From the NCBI RefSeq assembly GCF_002265875.1, contig NZ_NPFA01000015.1, forward strand, positions 1 through 57,776: a DNA stretch of 57,776 bases, in the 5' to 3' direction. Under the pieces are notes generated by a model, which was not told where the DNA came from, did not search any database, and worked only from the letters and a program-made list of their open reading frames with translations. The stretch is from Marinococcus halophilus. GTDB taxonomy: Bacteria; Bacillota; Bacilli; Bacillales; Marinococcaceae. The position numbers and the translations under genes were made by a program. Below, one piece after another: positions 41,315 to 50,600 of this stretch. The number at the start of each line of letters is the position of its first letter. Position 1 is the stretch's first letter.

Positions 41315-41387
41315 CCTGGTCACTTTCCAGAAAAACGCTTTCATAACAACGGATAAAAAGTAGCATGAATCCTCGGAAGTAACCAGG
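41315..41387 (-). promoter_or_regulatory. Long-range stem with internal cre site in the glpFK leader
   Basis: CCTGGTTACTT (41377-41387) pairs over 11 bp with AAGTGACCAGG (41315-41325), one T-G pair. In the loop is ATGAAAGCGTTTTTCT (41329-41344), a perfect match to the cre consensus WTGNAANCGNWNNCW. A CcpA site this far into the leader (about 125-140 nt after the start) could act as a transcription roadblock. Confidence 0.72.
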
Positions 41388-41394
41388 AAAGCCT

Positions 41395-41443
41395 ACAAAA
41401 AGCCGCACACGTATCCCAATGGAATGAATGGTGTGCGGCTTTC
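41395..41443 (-). terminator. glpFK leader terminator (GlpP-type antitermination)
   Basis: AAAGCCGCACAC pairs with GTGTGCGGCTTT around a 17-nt loop, followed by TTTTTGT on the minus strand. It lies about 30 nt after the promoter and 180 nt before glpF. In B. subtilis the antiterminator GlpP, with glycerol 3-phosphate, acts on a leader terminator of glpFK; the placement here matches. Confidence 0.85.
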
Positions 41444-41475
41444 ATATACTCAACCTAACGTATTAACTTAAATAA

Positions 41476-41504
41476 ATCTTACCACCGTGAGAAAACGCTG
41501 TCAA
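41476..41504 (-). promoter_or_regulatory. glpFK promoter overlapping a cre-like site
   Basis: Perfect -35 TTGACA, 17-bp spacer, TAAGAT on the minus strand. TTGACAGCGTTTTCT starting at the -35 fits the CcpA operator consensus with one mismatch, so the promoter is probably repressed by CcpA in glucose. The 349-nt sigH-glpF gap is filled by this promoter, the leader terminator and the stem-cre element. Confidence 0.85.
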
Positions 41505-41565
41505 TAACTTGTCACATAATTATTTTTGACTTTTCTGAAATTAAAAAGCGTTTAAAACCCGTCTT

Positions 41566-42216
41566 TCAAGAGATTAACGCATTCCATTCTTCACAATTTT
41601 CGAGTTTTCGCTTGATTCGCTGAAGGGCATTATCGATCGATTTGTTCCTTCTTCCAAGCAGTCCAGACATTTCCTGATAGGAACGGCCATCGATGTAAAG
41701 CTGCAGCACCTGCTGCTCCAGTTCGCTCAGCACGCTGCCAATTTTCGTTTCCATATCCTCATGCTTTTCCCGGATGATCAGCAAATCTTCCGGACTTTTG
41801 GCGTGGGTCTCTACTAAGATATCGAGCAGAGGGCGTTCCGAGTCTTCTTCATACACTGGTTTATCCAGGGAGATATATGAGTTCAGCGGCGAATGCTTCT
41901 GTCTCGTCGCCGTCTTTATAGCTGTAATGATCTGCCTTGTAATGCATAGTTCAGCAAAGGCACGGAATGAGGATAATTTGTCTCCCCGGAAATCTCGTAC
42001 AGCTTTGTACAGCCCGATCATTCCTTCTTGTATGATATCTTCATAATCTCCCCCGATGAGAAAATACGATCGCGATTTCGCCCGCACTAGATGCCGGTAC
42101 TTCTCAATCAGTCGTTCTAATGCCTGGTTATCGCCTGCACGTGCAAATTCAATCAGTATTTCATCTTCGGTTCGGGTAGTTTGACGTGGTTCCGGTTTCT
42201 TGAGGTCTGTACTCAA
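41566..42216 (-). CDS. sigH: RNA polymerase sigma-H factor
   Basis: Sigma-H directs transition-phase and early sporulation genes. The 216-residue protein has region 2 (RAKSRSYFLIGGDYEDIIQEGMIG around residue 50-75, with the core-binding and -10 recognition helices), region 3-like ITRQIITAIKTATRQKH and region 4 with RSYQEMSGLLGRRNKSIDNALQR (helix-turn-helix). The start is a TTG at 42216, seven nt after GGAGGG; the ATG further upstream precedes that site. It has its own promoter at 42262-42291. Downstream lies glpF instead of rpmGB. Confidence 0.95.
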   Translation of the reverse strand: MSTDLKKPEPRQTTRTEDEILIEFARAGDNQALERLIEKYRHLVRAKSRSYFLIGGDYEDIIQEGMIGLYKAVRDFRGDKLSSFRAFAELCITRQIITAIKTATRQKHSPLNSYISLDKPVYEEDSERPLLDILVETHAKSPEDLLIIREKHEDMETKIGSVLSELEQQVLQLYIDGRSYQEMSGLLGRRNKSIDNALQRIKRKLENCEEWNALIS

Positions 42217-42261
42217 TACAATCCCTCCGCCCATGCGCGTAGTAGTATAAATATAGGAACC

Positions 42262-42291
42262 ATTATATCGGAGTGTTCATAAGAGCGTCAA
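42262..42291 (-). promoter_or_regulatory. Sigma-A promoter of sigH
   Basis: TTGACG, 18-bp spacer, perfect TATAAT on the minus strand, 5 nt beyond the rae1 stop. An AbrB site, as in B. subtilis, could not be judged by eye. Confidence 0.85.
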
Positions 42292-42295
42292 CTGC

Positions 42296-42808
42296 CTACA
42301 GATCCCTTTTGCGCCATTTGTCGAAAATTTCTGCCATTTCTTCCGTGATAGGAAGAGTAGTCTTATGAATTGCTTTTTTTTGATTTGCGAGCTGTTCTTC
42401 AATGCCCTTTTCGACAAGCTTCGCTTCATGCCGGAGCTCCCTTGCTGATTTTCTTAAGGCTCCGCTCCCAAACGTCATTGATTGCTCCGCATAATCCGAG
42501 GTGGCTACGTGCACTCTTGTTTCCACGTTTTTTAACTCTCCGACTAATTTTTCAATACGTTCGTCGGCCGTCTCGTGTTCCTTCGTGTATACGACTTCTA
42601 CGCGCTTCAGCTGATAGTTTTTTCCGATTCCGGGGACCATATGGGCATCAAAAACAATGATAACTCTCCATCCTTTATACGCCTGGTACTCCGCCATCAC
42701 ATCAATGAGGCGGTCCCGTGCTTCTTCCAGGTGTCCGGCACGGAGCGGCTTCAGCTCCGGCCAGTCGCCAATCACATTGTACCCATCTACGAGAAGAATG
42801 TCCTTCAT
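42296..42808 (-). CDS. rae1: Ribosome-associated A-site mRNA endonuclease Rae1 (YacP)
   Basis: The 170-residue NYN/PIN-fold protein starts ILLVDGYNVIGDWPEL, with the conserved Asp-Gly-Tyr-Asn motif, and contains VIIVFDAHMVPG and ATSDYAEQ segments that carry the acidic metal-binding residues. B. subtilis Rae1 (YacP) cleaves certain mRNAs inside the ribosomal A site. It overlaps rlmB by 4 nt (ATGA) and lies before sigH, the conserved order. Confidence 0.9.
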   Translation of the reverse strand: MKDILLVDGYNVIGDWPELKPLRAGHLEEARDRLIDVMAEYQAYKGWRVIIVFDAHMVPGIGKNYQLKRVEVVYTKEHETADERIEKLVGELKNVETRVHVATSDYAEQSMTFGSGALRKSARELRHEAKLVEKGIEEQLANQKKAIHKTTLPITEEMAEIFDKWRKRDL

Positions 42809-43557
42809 GGTGTATGCCTTCCCTTCTCCTGGCGCTTGCGCAGCACTTCATACATTAGAATACCTCCGGCAACGGAAGCGTTCAAGGAAGTAACCGGACC
42901 GTGCATCGGGATCTGGATCAGGAAGTCGCAGGATTCCTTTACGAGCCGGCTCAGCCCCTTTCCTTCATTTCCAATGACCAGCGCAAGCGGCATCTCCGCC
43001 TGCATCTCCCTGTAATCAGAAGCATTTTCTGTTCCCGTCCCGGCTACCCAAAGACCTTTATCCTTTAATTCATCGAGTGTTTTATTGATGTTTGTCACCC
43101 GGACTACCGGCACATACTCTACTGCTCCCGCCGATGTTTTTACCACGGTCTGGGTCACGCCGGCCGCACGTCTTTTCGGAATGATGACGCCATGTACACC
43201 GGAGGCGTTTGCTGTTCGTATCATGGAGCCCAGATTGTGAGGATCTTCCACACCGTCCAACACGAGAAAAAATGGATCCTCGTTCTGCTTTTCTGCTGTA
43301 CGGAACAAATCATCCAGTCCTGCATACTGGTAAGCAGGGACCGCAGCCGCTACTCCCTGATGGACGCCTGCATCAAGCTCATCGAGTTTTTTCTTTGAAA
43401 CTTCCTGAACCGTTATCCCCTTTTTTCCTGCCAGAGCACGAATTTCCTGTGCTGCCCCTTTTTTGGAGGTGTCTGCAATCATAATTTTTTCGATTTTCCG
43501 TTCGGCTTTTAATGCTTCTATAACAGGATTTTTCCCGGCAATCCATTCCTGGCTCAT
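42805..43557 (-). CDS. rlmB: 23S rRNA 2'-O-ribose methyltransferase, TrmH/RlmB family (YacO)
   Basis: The 250-residue SPOUT methyltransferase has an N-terminal substrate-binding domain (EWIAGKNPVIEALK) and the knotted catalytic domain with VEDPHNLGSMIRTANASGVHG, the EGKGLSRLV motif 2 near 215 and LNASVAGGILMYE motif 3. RlmB methylates G2251 of 23S rRNA in E. coli; the exact target in Bacillales is less certain. It overlaps mrnC and rae1 by 4 nt each. Confidence 0.93.
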   Translation of the reverse strand: MSQEWIAGKNPVIEALKAERKIEKIMIADTSKKGAAQEIRALAGKKGITVQEVSKKKLDELDAGVHQGVAAAVPAYQYAGLDDLFRTAEKQNEDPFFLVLDGVEDPHNLGSMIRTANASGVHGVIIPKRRAAGVTQTVVKTSAGAVEYVPVVRVTNINKTLDELKDKGLWVAGTGTENASDYREMQAEMPLALVIGNEGKGLSRLVKESCDFLIQIPMHGPVTSLNASVAGGILMYEVLRKRQEKGRHTP

Positions 43558-43970
43558 AATGACCGGCCTCTTTCTTGTATTTTGTCTATCGCAAATGCAA
43601 TGATTTCACTTACCCGTTCCTGCCTGCCGGCAAAATATAGATACCCAAGCACCGCTTCAAACGCAGTACTCATACGATAGGTGGCGAGATCCGCATTCTT
43701 GGGCAGGCTTCCGGATTTTGCATTTCGTCCCCGCCTGGCAACTGCTGTTTCCTCTTCAGTTAAATACCCTTCGTCCCAAATGGCCCGAAGCACTTCCGCC
43801 TGGGCCTGAGCTGATACGTAGGAGGTGGCCTGCTTATGCAGCTCCTGCGGCCGCACTTTCCCTTCCGAAATTAAATAATGGCGGATATGGGTTTCGAGCA
43901 CTGCATCTCCCATATATGCAAGCGCCAAAGCGTTTAACTGTTTTTCGTCTACTTTACTATAGTTTATCAT
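43554..43970 (-). CDS. mrnC: Mini-ribonuclease III (MrnC, YazC)
   Basis: Mini-III is a homodimeric RNase III-type domain without a double-stranded RNA-binding domain; it matures the ends of 23S rRNA. The 138-residue protein has ALAYMGDAVLETHIR (catalytic Asp) and ATYRMSTAFEAVLGYLYF (catalytic Glu). It sits 1 nt from cysS and overlaps rlmB by 4 nt, so it is co-expressed with cysteine metabolism genes as in B. subtilis. Confidence 0.94.
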   Translation of the reverse strand: MINYSKVDEKQLNALALAYMGDAVLETHIRHYLISEGKVRPQELHKQATSYVSAQAQAEVLRAIWDEGYLTEEETAVARRGRNAKSGSLPKNADLATYRMSTAFEAVLGYLYFAGRQERVSEIIAFAIDKIQERGRSL

Positions 43971-43971
43971 G

Positions 43972-45366
43972 TTATTTCCTCTTCCACCGTGTTCCCTGCG
44001 GTGTATCTTCTAATAAAATTCCATCATTCTCGAGCTGGTCCCGGATTTCATCGGCACGGGCAAAGTTTTTATTTTTCCTTGCTGCCACCCGCTCTTCGAG
44101 AAGCTTCTCGATATCTTCATCGAGCATTACTTCTTCTCTTTCCAACGAAACGCCCAGCACGCTCCCCATGTCTGTCATCGTTTCAACAATCGCGTCCAGC
44201 GAAGCAATACTCGTCTGTGGCTGCTGCATATATTTGTTTGCTTCACGGGCCAGATCAAACAGCACGCTGATAGCGTTCGCTGTGTTGAAATCATCGTCCA
44301 TTTCCTCCAGAAAACGAGCCTTGGCCCGTTCGGCTGCTTCCTGTCCTGCACTGCTGCCCCCGTTTACGCTTTCGCTCCGGCGGTGTTTAACATTTTCAAG
44401 CGTTGAACGCAGCCGTTCCAACCCGGCTCTTGCTGATTCAAGCAGATCGTTATCAAAGTTAATAGGATTGCGGTAGTGAGCCTGCATCATGAAAAAGCGG
44501 ATTACTTCCGGGTCATGCTGTTGGATCATGTCATGCACAAGCACGAAATTACCGAGCGACTTCGACATCTTTTCGTTATTAATATTGATATAGCCGTTAT
44601 GCATCCAGTAGTGAGCCATCGGTTTTCCGGTTAATGCTTCAGTCTGGGCAATTTCATTTTCATGATGGGGGAATTTTAAGTCCTGGCCGCCGGCATGGAT
44701 GTCGATAGTGTCTCCCATATACTTTTTCACCATTGCAGAGCATTCAATATGCCAACCCGGGCGCCCTTCACCCCACGGGCTGTCCCAGGCAATTTCGTTT
44801 TCTTTCGCTTTTTTCCAAAGCGTGAAGTCCATCGGGTCCTCTTTCTGCTCGCCTATTTCAATCCGCGCACCCATCTGCAGATCTCCGACAGACTGCGAGG
44901 AAAGCTTCCCGTATTCCTTGAATTTCTTCGTACGATAATACACATCACCGTTTGATTCATAAGCAAATCCTTTTGCGATCAGCTGTTCGATGAATTCAAC
45001 CATTTCTTCTACGGTTTCAGTTGCCCGTGGATGAAGATCCGCTTTTTCCACTCCGAGTGATTCGATGTCTTCAAGGTACGTATCGATAAAACGGTTAGCA
45101 AGCGTCGGTACTTCTTCATTCATTTCCTGGGCAGCTTTAATAATCTTGTCGTCCACGTCAGTAAAGTTCGACACATAGTACACGTTGTAACCACGGTAGC
45201 TCAAATAGCGGCGGACGGCATCAAAAACAATAGCAGGACGTGCATTACCGATATGAATGTAATTGTACACGGTCGGCCCGCAAACGTACATCGTAATCCG
45301 GTCCGGGTCTATCGGCTGAAACGGCTCTTTTTTATTGGTTAATGAATTGTATATATGAATGGCCAT
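43972..45366 (-). CDS. cysS: Cysteinyl-tRNA synthetase
   Basis: CysRS (464 residues) attaches cysteine to tRNA-Cys. HIGN is at 38-41 and KMSKS at 266-270. The zinc ligands of the active site (Cys29, Cys209, His234, Glu238) are all present in [15 protein letters not shown] and HHENEIAQ. It overlaps cysE by one base. The shared T-box upstream couples synthesis to uncharged tRNA-Cys. Confidence 0.97.
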   Translation of the reverse strand: MAIHIYNSLTNKKEPFQPIDPDRITMYVCGPTVYNYIHIGNARPAIVFDAVRRYLSYRGYNVYYVSNFTDVDDKIIKAAQEMNEEVPTLANRFIDTYLEDIESLGVEKADLHPRATETVEEMVEFIEQLIAKGFAYESNGDVYYRTKKFKEYGKLSSQSVGDLQMGARIEIGEQKEDPMDFTLWKKAKENEIAWDSPWGEGRPGWHIECSAMVKKYMGDTIDIHAGGQDLKFPHHENEIAQTEALTGKPMAHYWMHNGYININNEKMSKSLGNFVLVHDMIQQHDPEVIRFFMMQAHYRNPINFDNDLLESARAGLERLRSTLENVKHRRSESVNGGSSAGQEAAERAKARFLEEMDDDFNTANAISVLFDLAREANKYMQQPQTSIASLDAIVETMTDMGSVLGVSLEREEVMLDEDIEKLLEERVAARKNKNFARADEIRDQLENDGILLEDTPQGTRWKRK

Positions 45367-46040
45367 TACTGCTCTCTTCCTTTCACCGATTGTTCATTGT
45401 CTGCATTTTCGTGTTCCGGGAGTCGTTCTTTCAGCATTTCGATTTCCGCTTCGAGTGAACGAATCTTGTCTGCCACCGGGTCCGGAAGATTCTGATGGTC
45501 CAGGGAGTTTCTGTTGATTTTGACCCCGTCCTGAACGACCACCTTCCCTGGAATGCCAACAACCGTTGAATTTGGCGGCACTTCGTTTAATACGACCGAG
45601 CCTGCGCCGATGCGGGAGTGTTTTCCAATCGTCATGGAACCGAGCACCTTGGCGCCGCTTGCGATCAATACATGGTCTTCAATCGTCGGGTGCCGTTTGC
45701 CTTTTTCCTTGCCCGTACCGCCTAAAGTGACGCCCTGGAAAATCGTGACGTTATCACCAATTTCACACGTTTCTCCGATCACGACCCCCATGCCATGGTC
45801 GATAAACAGCCGTTCACCAACCACAGCGCCAGGATGAATTTCGATCCCGGTGATAAAACGGCTGAGCTGTGAAATTACACGTGAAAAGAAAAACATTTTT
45901 TTCTTCCACAGCCAATGGGCGAAACGATGAGACCATACAGCGTGTACGCCTGCATACGTGAAGACCACTTCGAGACGGTTCCGTGCCGCCGGATCCTGGT
46001 CAAACACGACGTCCAAATCATTTTTCAGCGTTTTCCACAT
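45366..46040 (-). CDS. cysE: Serine O-acetyltransferase
   Basis: CysE acetylates serine to O-acetylserine, the committed step of cysteine synthesis. The 224-residue protein has an N-terminal helical region (to about 75) and left-handed beta-helix hexapeptides, including [21 protein letters not shown] and [20 protein letters not shown], with the catalytic His of DHGMG. The C-terminal tail (about 190-224) is acidic. It is the first gene after the T-box leader. Confidence 0.96.
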   Translation of the reverse strand: MWKTLKNDLDVVFDQDPAARNRLEVVFTYAGVHAVWSHRFAHWLWKKKMFFFSRVISQLSRFITGIEIHPGAVVGERLFIDHGMGVVIGETCEIGDNVTIFQGVTLGGTGKEKGKRHPTIEDHVLIASGAKVLGSMTIGKHSRIGAGSVVLNEVPPNSTVVGIPGKVVVQDGVKINRNSLDHQNLPDPVADKIRSLEAEIEMLKERLPEHENADNEQSVKGREQ

Positions 46041-46103
46041 GGTGCTTCCCCACTTTCTATGCCTGCTCTCAAGCTCTCATATTTATATGCTTAGTATATC
46101 AAT

Positions 46104-46310
46104 AAAAAAAGCATCTCTGTGCGAATTCGCACAGAGACGCTTTTAAAGCGCGTTTCCACTCTGCTTAAGCGCCGGAGCCGGCACTTCTCTTTTCTGCCGT
46201 AACGGGGCACACCGCCGCTGCCTACTATGTTCAGCAGCGGGCTCCAGGAGGCATTTCAAAAACCAGCTCTATGCTCTCTCTCAGCCACTGGAGAGCATCT
46301 CTGTATAAAG
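46104..46310 (-). ncRNA. T-box riboswitch, cysteine-specific
   Basis: Reading the minus strand, stem I begins near 46303 (CAGAGATGCTCTCC); a specifier loop contains GAAATGCCTCC, whose TGC is a cysteine codon (46251-46253). The conserved T-box AGAGTGGAAACGCG lies at about 46149-46162 and the terminator (46104-46140) has a 10-bp GC-rich stem (TCTGTGCGAATTCGCACAGA) and seven T. Uncharged tRNA-Cys would favour antitermination and raise cysE-cysS expression. The leader fills the 317-nt gltX-cysE gap; no clear promoter was fixed. Confidence 0.93.
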
Positions 46311-46357
46311 CTTTTTGTTTTTTACTTCTTCCTGTCATAGTTTTAACGATATTTATT

Positions 46358-47818
46358 TTATGAAGATAGTACCTGCTGCAGCCTTGCCTGCACAACATTC
46401 TTTCCAAGAAGTGAAATGGCTACCGGCAGCTCCGGTCCATGCGTCTGGCCTGTCGTCGCCACACGGACCGGCATAAACAGCTGCTTGCCTTTATAGCCTG
46501 TCGCTTTCTGGGTAGCTTTTACCGCTTTTTTCACTGTCTCCGGTTCAAAATCCGAAGCTTCGTCAAGCTCTTTCGAGAATTGCTCCAGTACAGTGCTTAC
46601 GTGCTCTTGCTCAAGGACTTCCTGGGCCTCCTGAGTGTAGTCAATCTCTGTTTTAAAGAACATGTCTGTCAATTCAACAATCTCTGCCGCATAGTGCATT
46701 TGCTCCTGATAGATTCCCACAAGCTGCTTCAACCACTCATACTGTTCTTCCGACAGCTCTGACGGCAGCTTTCCTGCTTCCTGCAGGTGCGGAAGCGCAA
46801 GGAGCGTCAGGCGCTCTGTATCTGCCTCTTTCACATACTGGTTGTTCATCCAGGCGAGCTTGTCCGTATCAAAGACCGCCGGGGCTTTGGACACCCGCTC
46901 CAGCGAAAACTGCTCTTTTAACTCTTCAATAGAAAACAGTTCTTCTTCGCCTTTTGGAGACCAGCCGAGCAGCGCCAGGAAGTTTACGATGGCTTCCGGC
47001 AGGTATCCAAGATCACGGTACTGTTCTACAAATTGGATTACCGAGCCGTCCCGCTTGCTCATTTTTTGGCGGTTGGGATTCAAAATCAGTGAGGCATGGG
47101 CAAAGCGTGGCTTTTCCCAATCAAAAGCATCGTAGACCAGTGCCTGGCGCGGGGTGTTGGAAAGATGCTCTTCTGCACGAATGACGTGTGAAATTTCCAT
47201 CAGATGATCATCAATTACTACCGCAAAGTTATAGGTCGGTATGCCGTCTTTACGGGCAATAACAAAGTCTCCGATGTCGTTAGAGTCGAAAATGACGTTT
47301 CCTCTGACAACATCATCGATAATCACGCTTTTCCCTTCCGGCACGCGGAAACGAACGACAGGTTTAATCCCCTGGTCTTCGTATGCTTTTCGCTGTTCCG
47401 GGGTAAGGTCGCGGTCACGCCCGCTGTATTTCGGGGCTTCGCCGCGGGCCATCTGCTCTTCCCTTTCCTGGGCGAGCTCTTCTTCTGTCATATAATCATA
47501 ATAGGCTTTGCCCTCATCAAGAAGACGCTGCACGTATTCTTTGTACAGGTCAATGCGTTCCATCGACTGATAGGGCGCATGCGGGCCGCCAACATCTACG
47601 CTTTCATCCCATTCGATTCCCAGCCAGCGCAGGCTTTCCATTAAACGAGAAGTAGCGTCTTCCACATTACGCTCCTGGTCTGTGTCTTCAATGCGTAGAA
47701 TAAAATCGCCGCCCTGGCTTCTGGCGAATAAATAATTAAACAGTGCCGAGCGCGCCCCGCCAATATGAAGATGGCCAGTCGGACTCGGAGCAAACCTTAC
47801 ACGTACTTTTTCACTCAT
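46358..47818 (-). CDS. gltX: Glutamyl-tRNA synthetase
   Basis: GluRS (486 residues) charges tRNA-Glu and, in Bacillales, also tRNA-Gln before amidation. The HIGG motif is at 18-21 ([15 protein letters not shown]) and KMSKR at 252-256. The IEDTD block and the C-terminal anticodon-binding domain follow. The ATG at 47818 is chosen since GGAGG lies nine nt upstream; a GTG nine bases earlier abuts that site. It follows ispF by 52 nt. Confidence 0.97.
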   Translation of the reverse strand: MSEKVRVRFAPSPTGHLHIGGARSALFNYLFARSQGGDFILRIEDTDQERNVEDATSRLMESLRWLGIEWDESVDVGGPHAPYQSMERIDLYKEYVQRLLDEGKAYYDYMTEEELAQEREEQMARGEAPKYSGRDRDLTPEQRKAYEDQGIKPVVRFRVPEGKSVIIDDVVRGNVIFDSNDIGDFVIARKDGIPTYNFAVVIDDHLMEISHVIRAEEHLSNTPRQALVYDAFDWEKPRFAHASLILNPNRQKMSKRDGSVIQFVEQYRDLGYLPEAIVNFLALLGWSPKGEEELFSIEELKEQFSLERVSKAPAVFDTDKLAWMNNQYVKEADTERLTLLALPHLQEAGKLPSELSEEQYEWLKQLVGIYQEQMHYAAEIVELTDMFFKTEIDYTQEAQEVLEQEHVSTVLEQFSKELDEASDFEPETVKKAVKATQKATGYKGKQLFMPVRVATTGQTHGPELPVAISLLGKNVVQARLQQVLSS

Positions 47819-47870
47819 TTCCTTCACCCTCCGTAGAATTCCTTTTTATCTCACACGTTTTTTCATATAT

Positions 47871-48350
47871 TTAATCAGCTGGCTGCAGAAGGACCACCGC
47901 ATGAGCAGCAATGCCTTCTTTTCGGCCGACAAATCCAAGCTTTTCTGTAGTAGTCGCCTTTACGTTCACCTGGTCGTCTGCCTCTGCTTCAAGCAGTTTA
48001 CTGATCTTCTTTTTCATCTCTGGTATATGTGGAGCCATTTTTGGTTTCTCGGCGAGTATGGTCGCGTCGACATTTCCCAGTTTCCATCCCTTAGCTTTTA
48101 CAAGACTGCAGACATGCGCAAGCAGCTCCGCGGAATCAGCATCTTTAAACTCGGGATCTGTGTCTGGAAAATGCTTGCCGATATCGCCCAGACCGACTGC
48201 CCCCAGTATCGCATCTGTCACTGCATGAAGTAAAACGTCTGCATCCGAATGCCCCAGGAGCCCTTTATCATGAGGAATGTCTATGCCCCCAAGGATTAAA
48301 GGACGGCCTTCCTGCAGCTGATGTACATCATATCCATGTCCTATTCTCAT
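47871..48350 (-). CDS. ispF: 2-C-methyl-D-erythritol 2,4-cyclodiphosphate synthase
   Basis: IspF makes the cyclodiphosphate of the MEP isoprenoid pathway. The 159-residue protein has GHGYDVH (zinc ligands Asp8 and His10) and [14 protein letters not shown] (His42), and the [19 protein letters not shown] signature near the C-terminus. It overlaps ispD by one base (TAATG), so the two consecutive pathway steps are co-translated. Confidence 0.97.
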   Translation of the reverse strand: MRIGHGYDVHQLQEGRPLILGGIDIPHDKGLLGHSDADVLLHAVTDAILGAVGLGDIGKHFPDTDPEFKDADSAELLAHVCSLVKAKGWKLGNVDATILAEKPKMAPHIPEMKKKISKLLEAEADDQVNVKATTTEKLGFVGRKEGIAAHAVVLLQPAD

Positions 48351-49045
48351 TACCTTTTTCCCTCTCTTCGCTTCTGCAAAATCGCACGGGCCACCACCAT
48401 GTCTTCAGGGGTGGTCAGCTTGATATTATCATAGCTCCCCTCGACAATTTTTACCGGCCGGCCCATATATTCCACCAGACTGGTGTCGTCTGTCCCAATA
48501 ATCTGATGAGCGGCAGCGTAATCGTAGGCTTCCGTCACCACTGCAGCCTGAAACGCCTGCGGAGTCTGTACAGCCCATAAACTCGAGCGGTCAATCGTCT
48601 CAAGCACTTTCTCTCCATCTGTACGTTTAACGGTGTCTTTCATTTTTGTACCAAGTACTGCGGCTCCGGTCTGCTCTGCCTGTTCCACGAGACGGTGAAT
48701 ATCGGCCTGCTCCACAAACGGGCGGGCCCCGTCATGGACCAAAACGACCTGATGCTCAGGGATAAGGCATTTCAATCCTTCATGTACACTGTTCTGGCGC
48801 TCGTTTCCACCAACGACCACCTGCTTCACTTTCCTTATGCCCCACTCCTTAAAAAGCTCTTCCATATCATAAATTTCTGAAGCATTGGCAACAACAATAA
48901 TTTCTTTACACCACGGATCCTGCTCGAAAACAGATGCAGTATGAATTATTAATGGCCGTTCTTCTAAAACGAGAAACTGTTTATTATGGCCCGCCTGCAT
49001 TCGCTTCCCCTGGCCGGCTGCAGGAATGACTACCGCATAGTTCAT
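48350..49045 (-). CDS. ispD: 2-C-methyl-D-erythritol 4-phosphate cytidylyltransferase
   Basis: IspD joins CTP and MEP. The 231-residue nucleotidyltransferase has PAAGQGKRM (8-16) for CTP binding, [11 protein letters not shown] and the [12 protein letters not shown] block. It follows the yacL terminator by about 200 nt. A TGGTAAAAT extended -10 near 49190 is a weak promoter candidate, so ispDF may have its own start. Confidence 0.96.
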   Translation of the reverse strand: MNYAVVIPAAGQGKRMQAGHNKQFLVLEERPLIIHTASVFEQDPWCKEIIVVANASEIYDMEELFKEWGIRKVKQVVVGGNERQNSVHEGLKCLIPEHQVVLVHDGARPFVEQADIHRLVEQAEQTGAAVLGTKMKDTVKRTDGEKVLETIDRSSLWAVQTPQAFQAAVVTEAYDYAAAHQIIGTDDTSLVEYMGRPVKIVEGSYDNIKLTTPEDMVVARAILQKRREGKR

Positions 49046-49252
49046 AGTACCTCTCCAATTTCACGACATTGTGTTACCAGTGTATGTATCGCATTTGCTC
49101 CGCTCTTAAAGCAAAGTCCGCTTGTTAATAATATGCTAGTACCCATAAAACGCCCTTATTATTCTACCGTACCGCTTATCAAACATTAATTTTACCAAAA
49201 CTTTCTCTGAAGGAAAAGCTGACAGTTCTGTATAACCTGGAAAAATCCGCAC

Positions 49253-49277
49253 AAAAAAACCCTGTGCAGGCACAGGG
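49253..49277 (-). terminator. Intrinsic terminator after yacL
   Basis: CCCTGTGC pairs with GCACAGGG around a short loop and is followed by seven T on the minus strand. Confidence 0.95.
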
Positions 49278-49284
49278 CATTTCC

Positions 49285-50409
49285 TTATAAAGCTTTTTCG
49301 CGCTTTGATACCTTTGGTTTGGCAAATATCATCCGTCCAGCACTCGTCTGCAGGACACTTGTAACTACCACTTCTATTTCCTGGCCGATATAGCCTTTGC
49401 CGCTTTCGACTACAATCATCGTGCCATCGTCTAAGTATCCGATGCCCTGGCTCTGTTCTTTTCCGTCTTTGATTACCTGGACCAGCATTTCTTCGCCGGG
49501 AAGAACGACTGGTTTGACGGCGTTCGCCAGGTCATTAATATTTAACACACTAACGCCTTGGAGGTCGCATACTTTGTTTAAATTAAAATCATTGGTAACG
49601 ACAATGCCATTCCGCACTTTCGCGAGTTTTACCAGCTTGCTGTCCACTTCATGAATATCTTCAAAATCGGTGTCCGTAATCTCTACTTCAATAGGAAGCT
49701 CCTTTTGAATGCGATTTAAAATATCAAGACCCCGCCGGCCCCGGTTGCGCTTTAACACATCCGAAGAATCCGCAATATGCTGAAGCTCTTCAAGCACAAA
49801 TTCCGGAATTACCAGTTTTCCTTCAATAAACCCTGACTGACAAATATCCGCAATGCGCCCGTCAATAATTACGCTCGTATCAAGCAGTTTCTCCCACGCC
49901 TGATTTTCTTCCGAGGTTGCTGCAGCGTCCAGCGCTGCTTCTTCCTTCGCAGCAGCGTTTTTTGAGGTCGAAAAAAGGCCCAGCAGTTCATCACGCTTTT
50001 TAAAACCAATCTGAAAGCCGAAGTAGCCACAGAAAAAGGATAAAAACAAGGGCAGAACGGAATCAATTACTGGAATACGGATTGAATTAAGCGGAAGAGA
50101 AATGAGAAAGGCAACCACCAGGCCGAAAATCAGGCCTAGCGTCCCGAATAACACGTCTGTAACAGGTGCCTTCACGACTTTTTCTTCTAAAAAGCGCATG
50201 CCGTTGACAATTGGTCTTGCCACCCACAAACTAATAGCCCAAAGCACAAATCCAACAACAATAGCCCCTGCAATTGCACCGATATAGGCATTATACACCC
50301 AGTCAGGAAAAGTATAAAAAGGAAATAATGAGATAAGTTCAGGAATATAAAGGAAACCTAACGTAATACCGGCAAGAACAAAAAATAACTGTACAATCTT
50401 TTCCAACAC
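49285..50409 (-). CDS. Membrane PIN/TRAM-domain protein (YacL)
   Basis: This 374-residue protein has four hydrophobic segments in the first 130 residues, a PIN nuclease-like domain ([18 protein letters not shown] near 177-194) and a C-terminal TRAM-type RNA-binding domain (about 300-360). It matches YacL, conserved next to disA and radA in Bacillales; the function is not established, though a membrane-bound RNA-acting role is suggested by the domains. The GTG at 50409 follows GGAGG by 10 nt. Here disA is absent upstream. Confidence 0.9.
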   Translation of the reverse strand: MLEKIVQLFFVLAGITLGFLYIPELISLFPFYTFPDWVYNAYIGAIAGAIVVGFVLWAISLWVARPIVNGMRFLEEKVVKAPVTDVLFGTLGLIFGLVVAFLISLPLNSIRIPVIDSVLPLFLSFFCGYFGFQIGFKKRDELLGLFSTSKNAAAKEEAALDAAATSEENQAWEKLLDTSVIIDGRIADICQSGFIEGKLVIPEFVLEELQHIADSSDVLKRNRGRRGLDILNRIQKELPIEVEITDTDFEDIHEVDSKLVKLAKVRNGIVVTNDFNLNKVCDLQGVSVLNINDLANAVKPVVLPGEEMLVQVIKDGKEQSQGIGYLDDGTMIVVESGKGYIGQEIEVVVTSVLQTSAGRMIFAKPKVSKREKAL

Positions 50410-50593
50410 TTTCCATGCACCTCCTTAAGGATATTATAAACATTTTTCTCTCCGTACAAACCACTAACGCCATATTTATCACAACTTTGGACAATTTGAT
50501 ACAATATATTCATAAGATTGTTGAATTTTCTTAATTATTAGGAAAAAGGATAGAGAAGATCCTGGAAAAAGAACAGGACCTTCATCTTCCTAT
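50410..50593 (-). other. radA-yacL spacer without disA
   Basis: The 184-nt spacer holds the radA terminator and A/T-rich DNA with weak promoter-like boxes for yacL (for example TTGTAC-17-TAATAT). B. subtilis has disA (about 360 codons, diadenylate cyclase) here; there is no room for it and no remnant. Confidence 0.85.
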
Positions 50594-50600
50594 CTATCCG
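50545..50600 (-). terminator. Intrinsic terminator after radA
   Basis: A long imperfect helix: GGATAGA...GAAGAT...GGTCCTG pairs with CAGGATC...ATCTTC...TCTATCC, followed by TTTTTCC on the minus strand. The 5' arm overlaps the radA stop codon. Confidence 0.85.
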
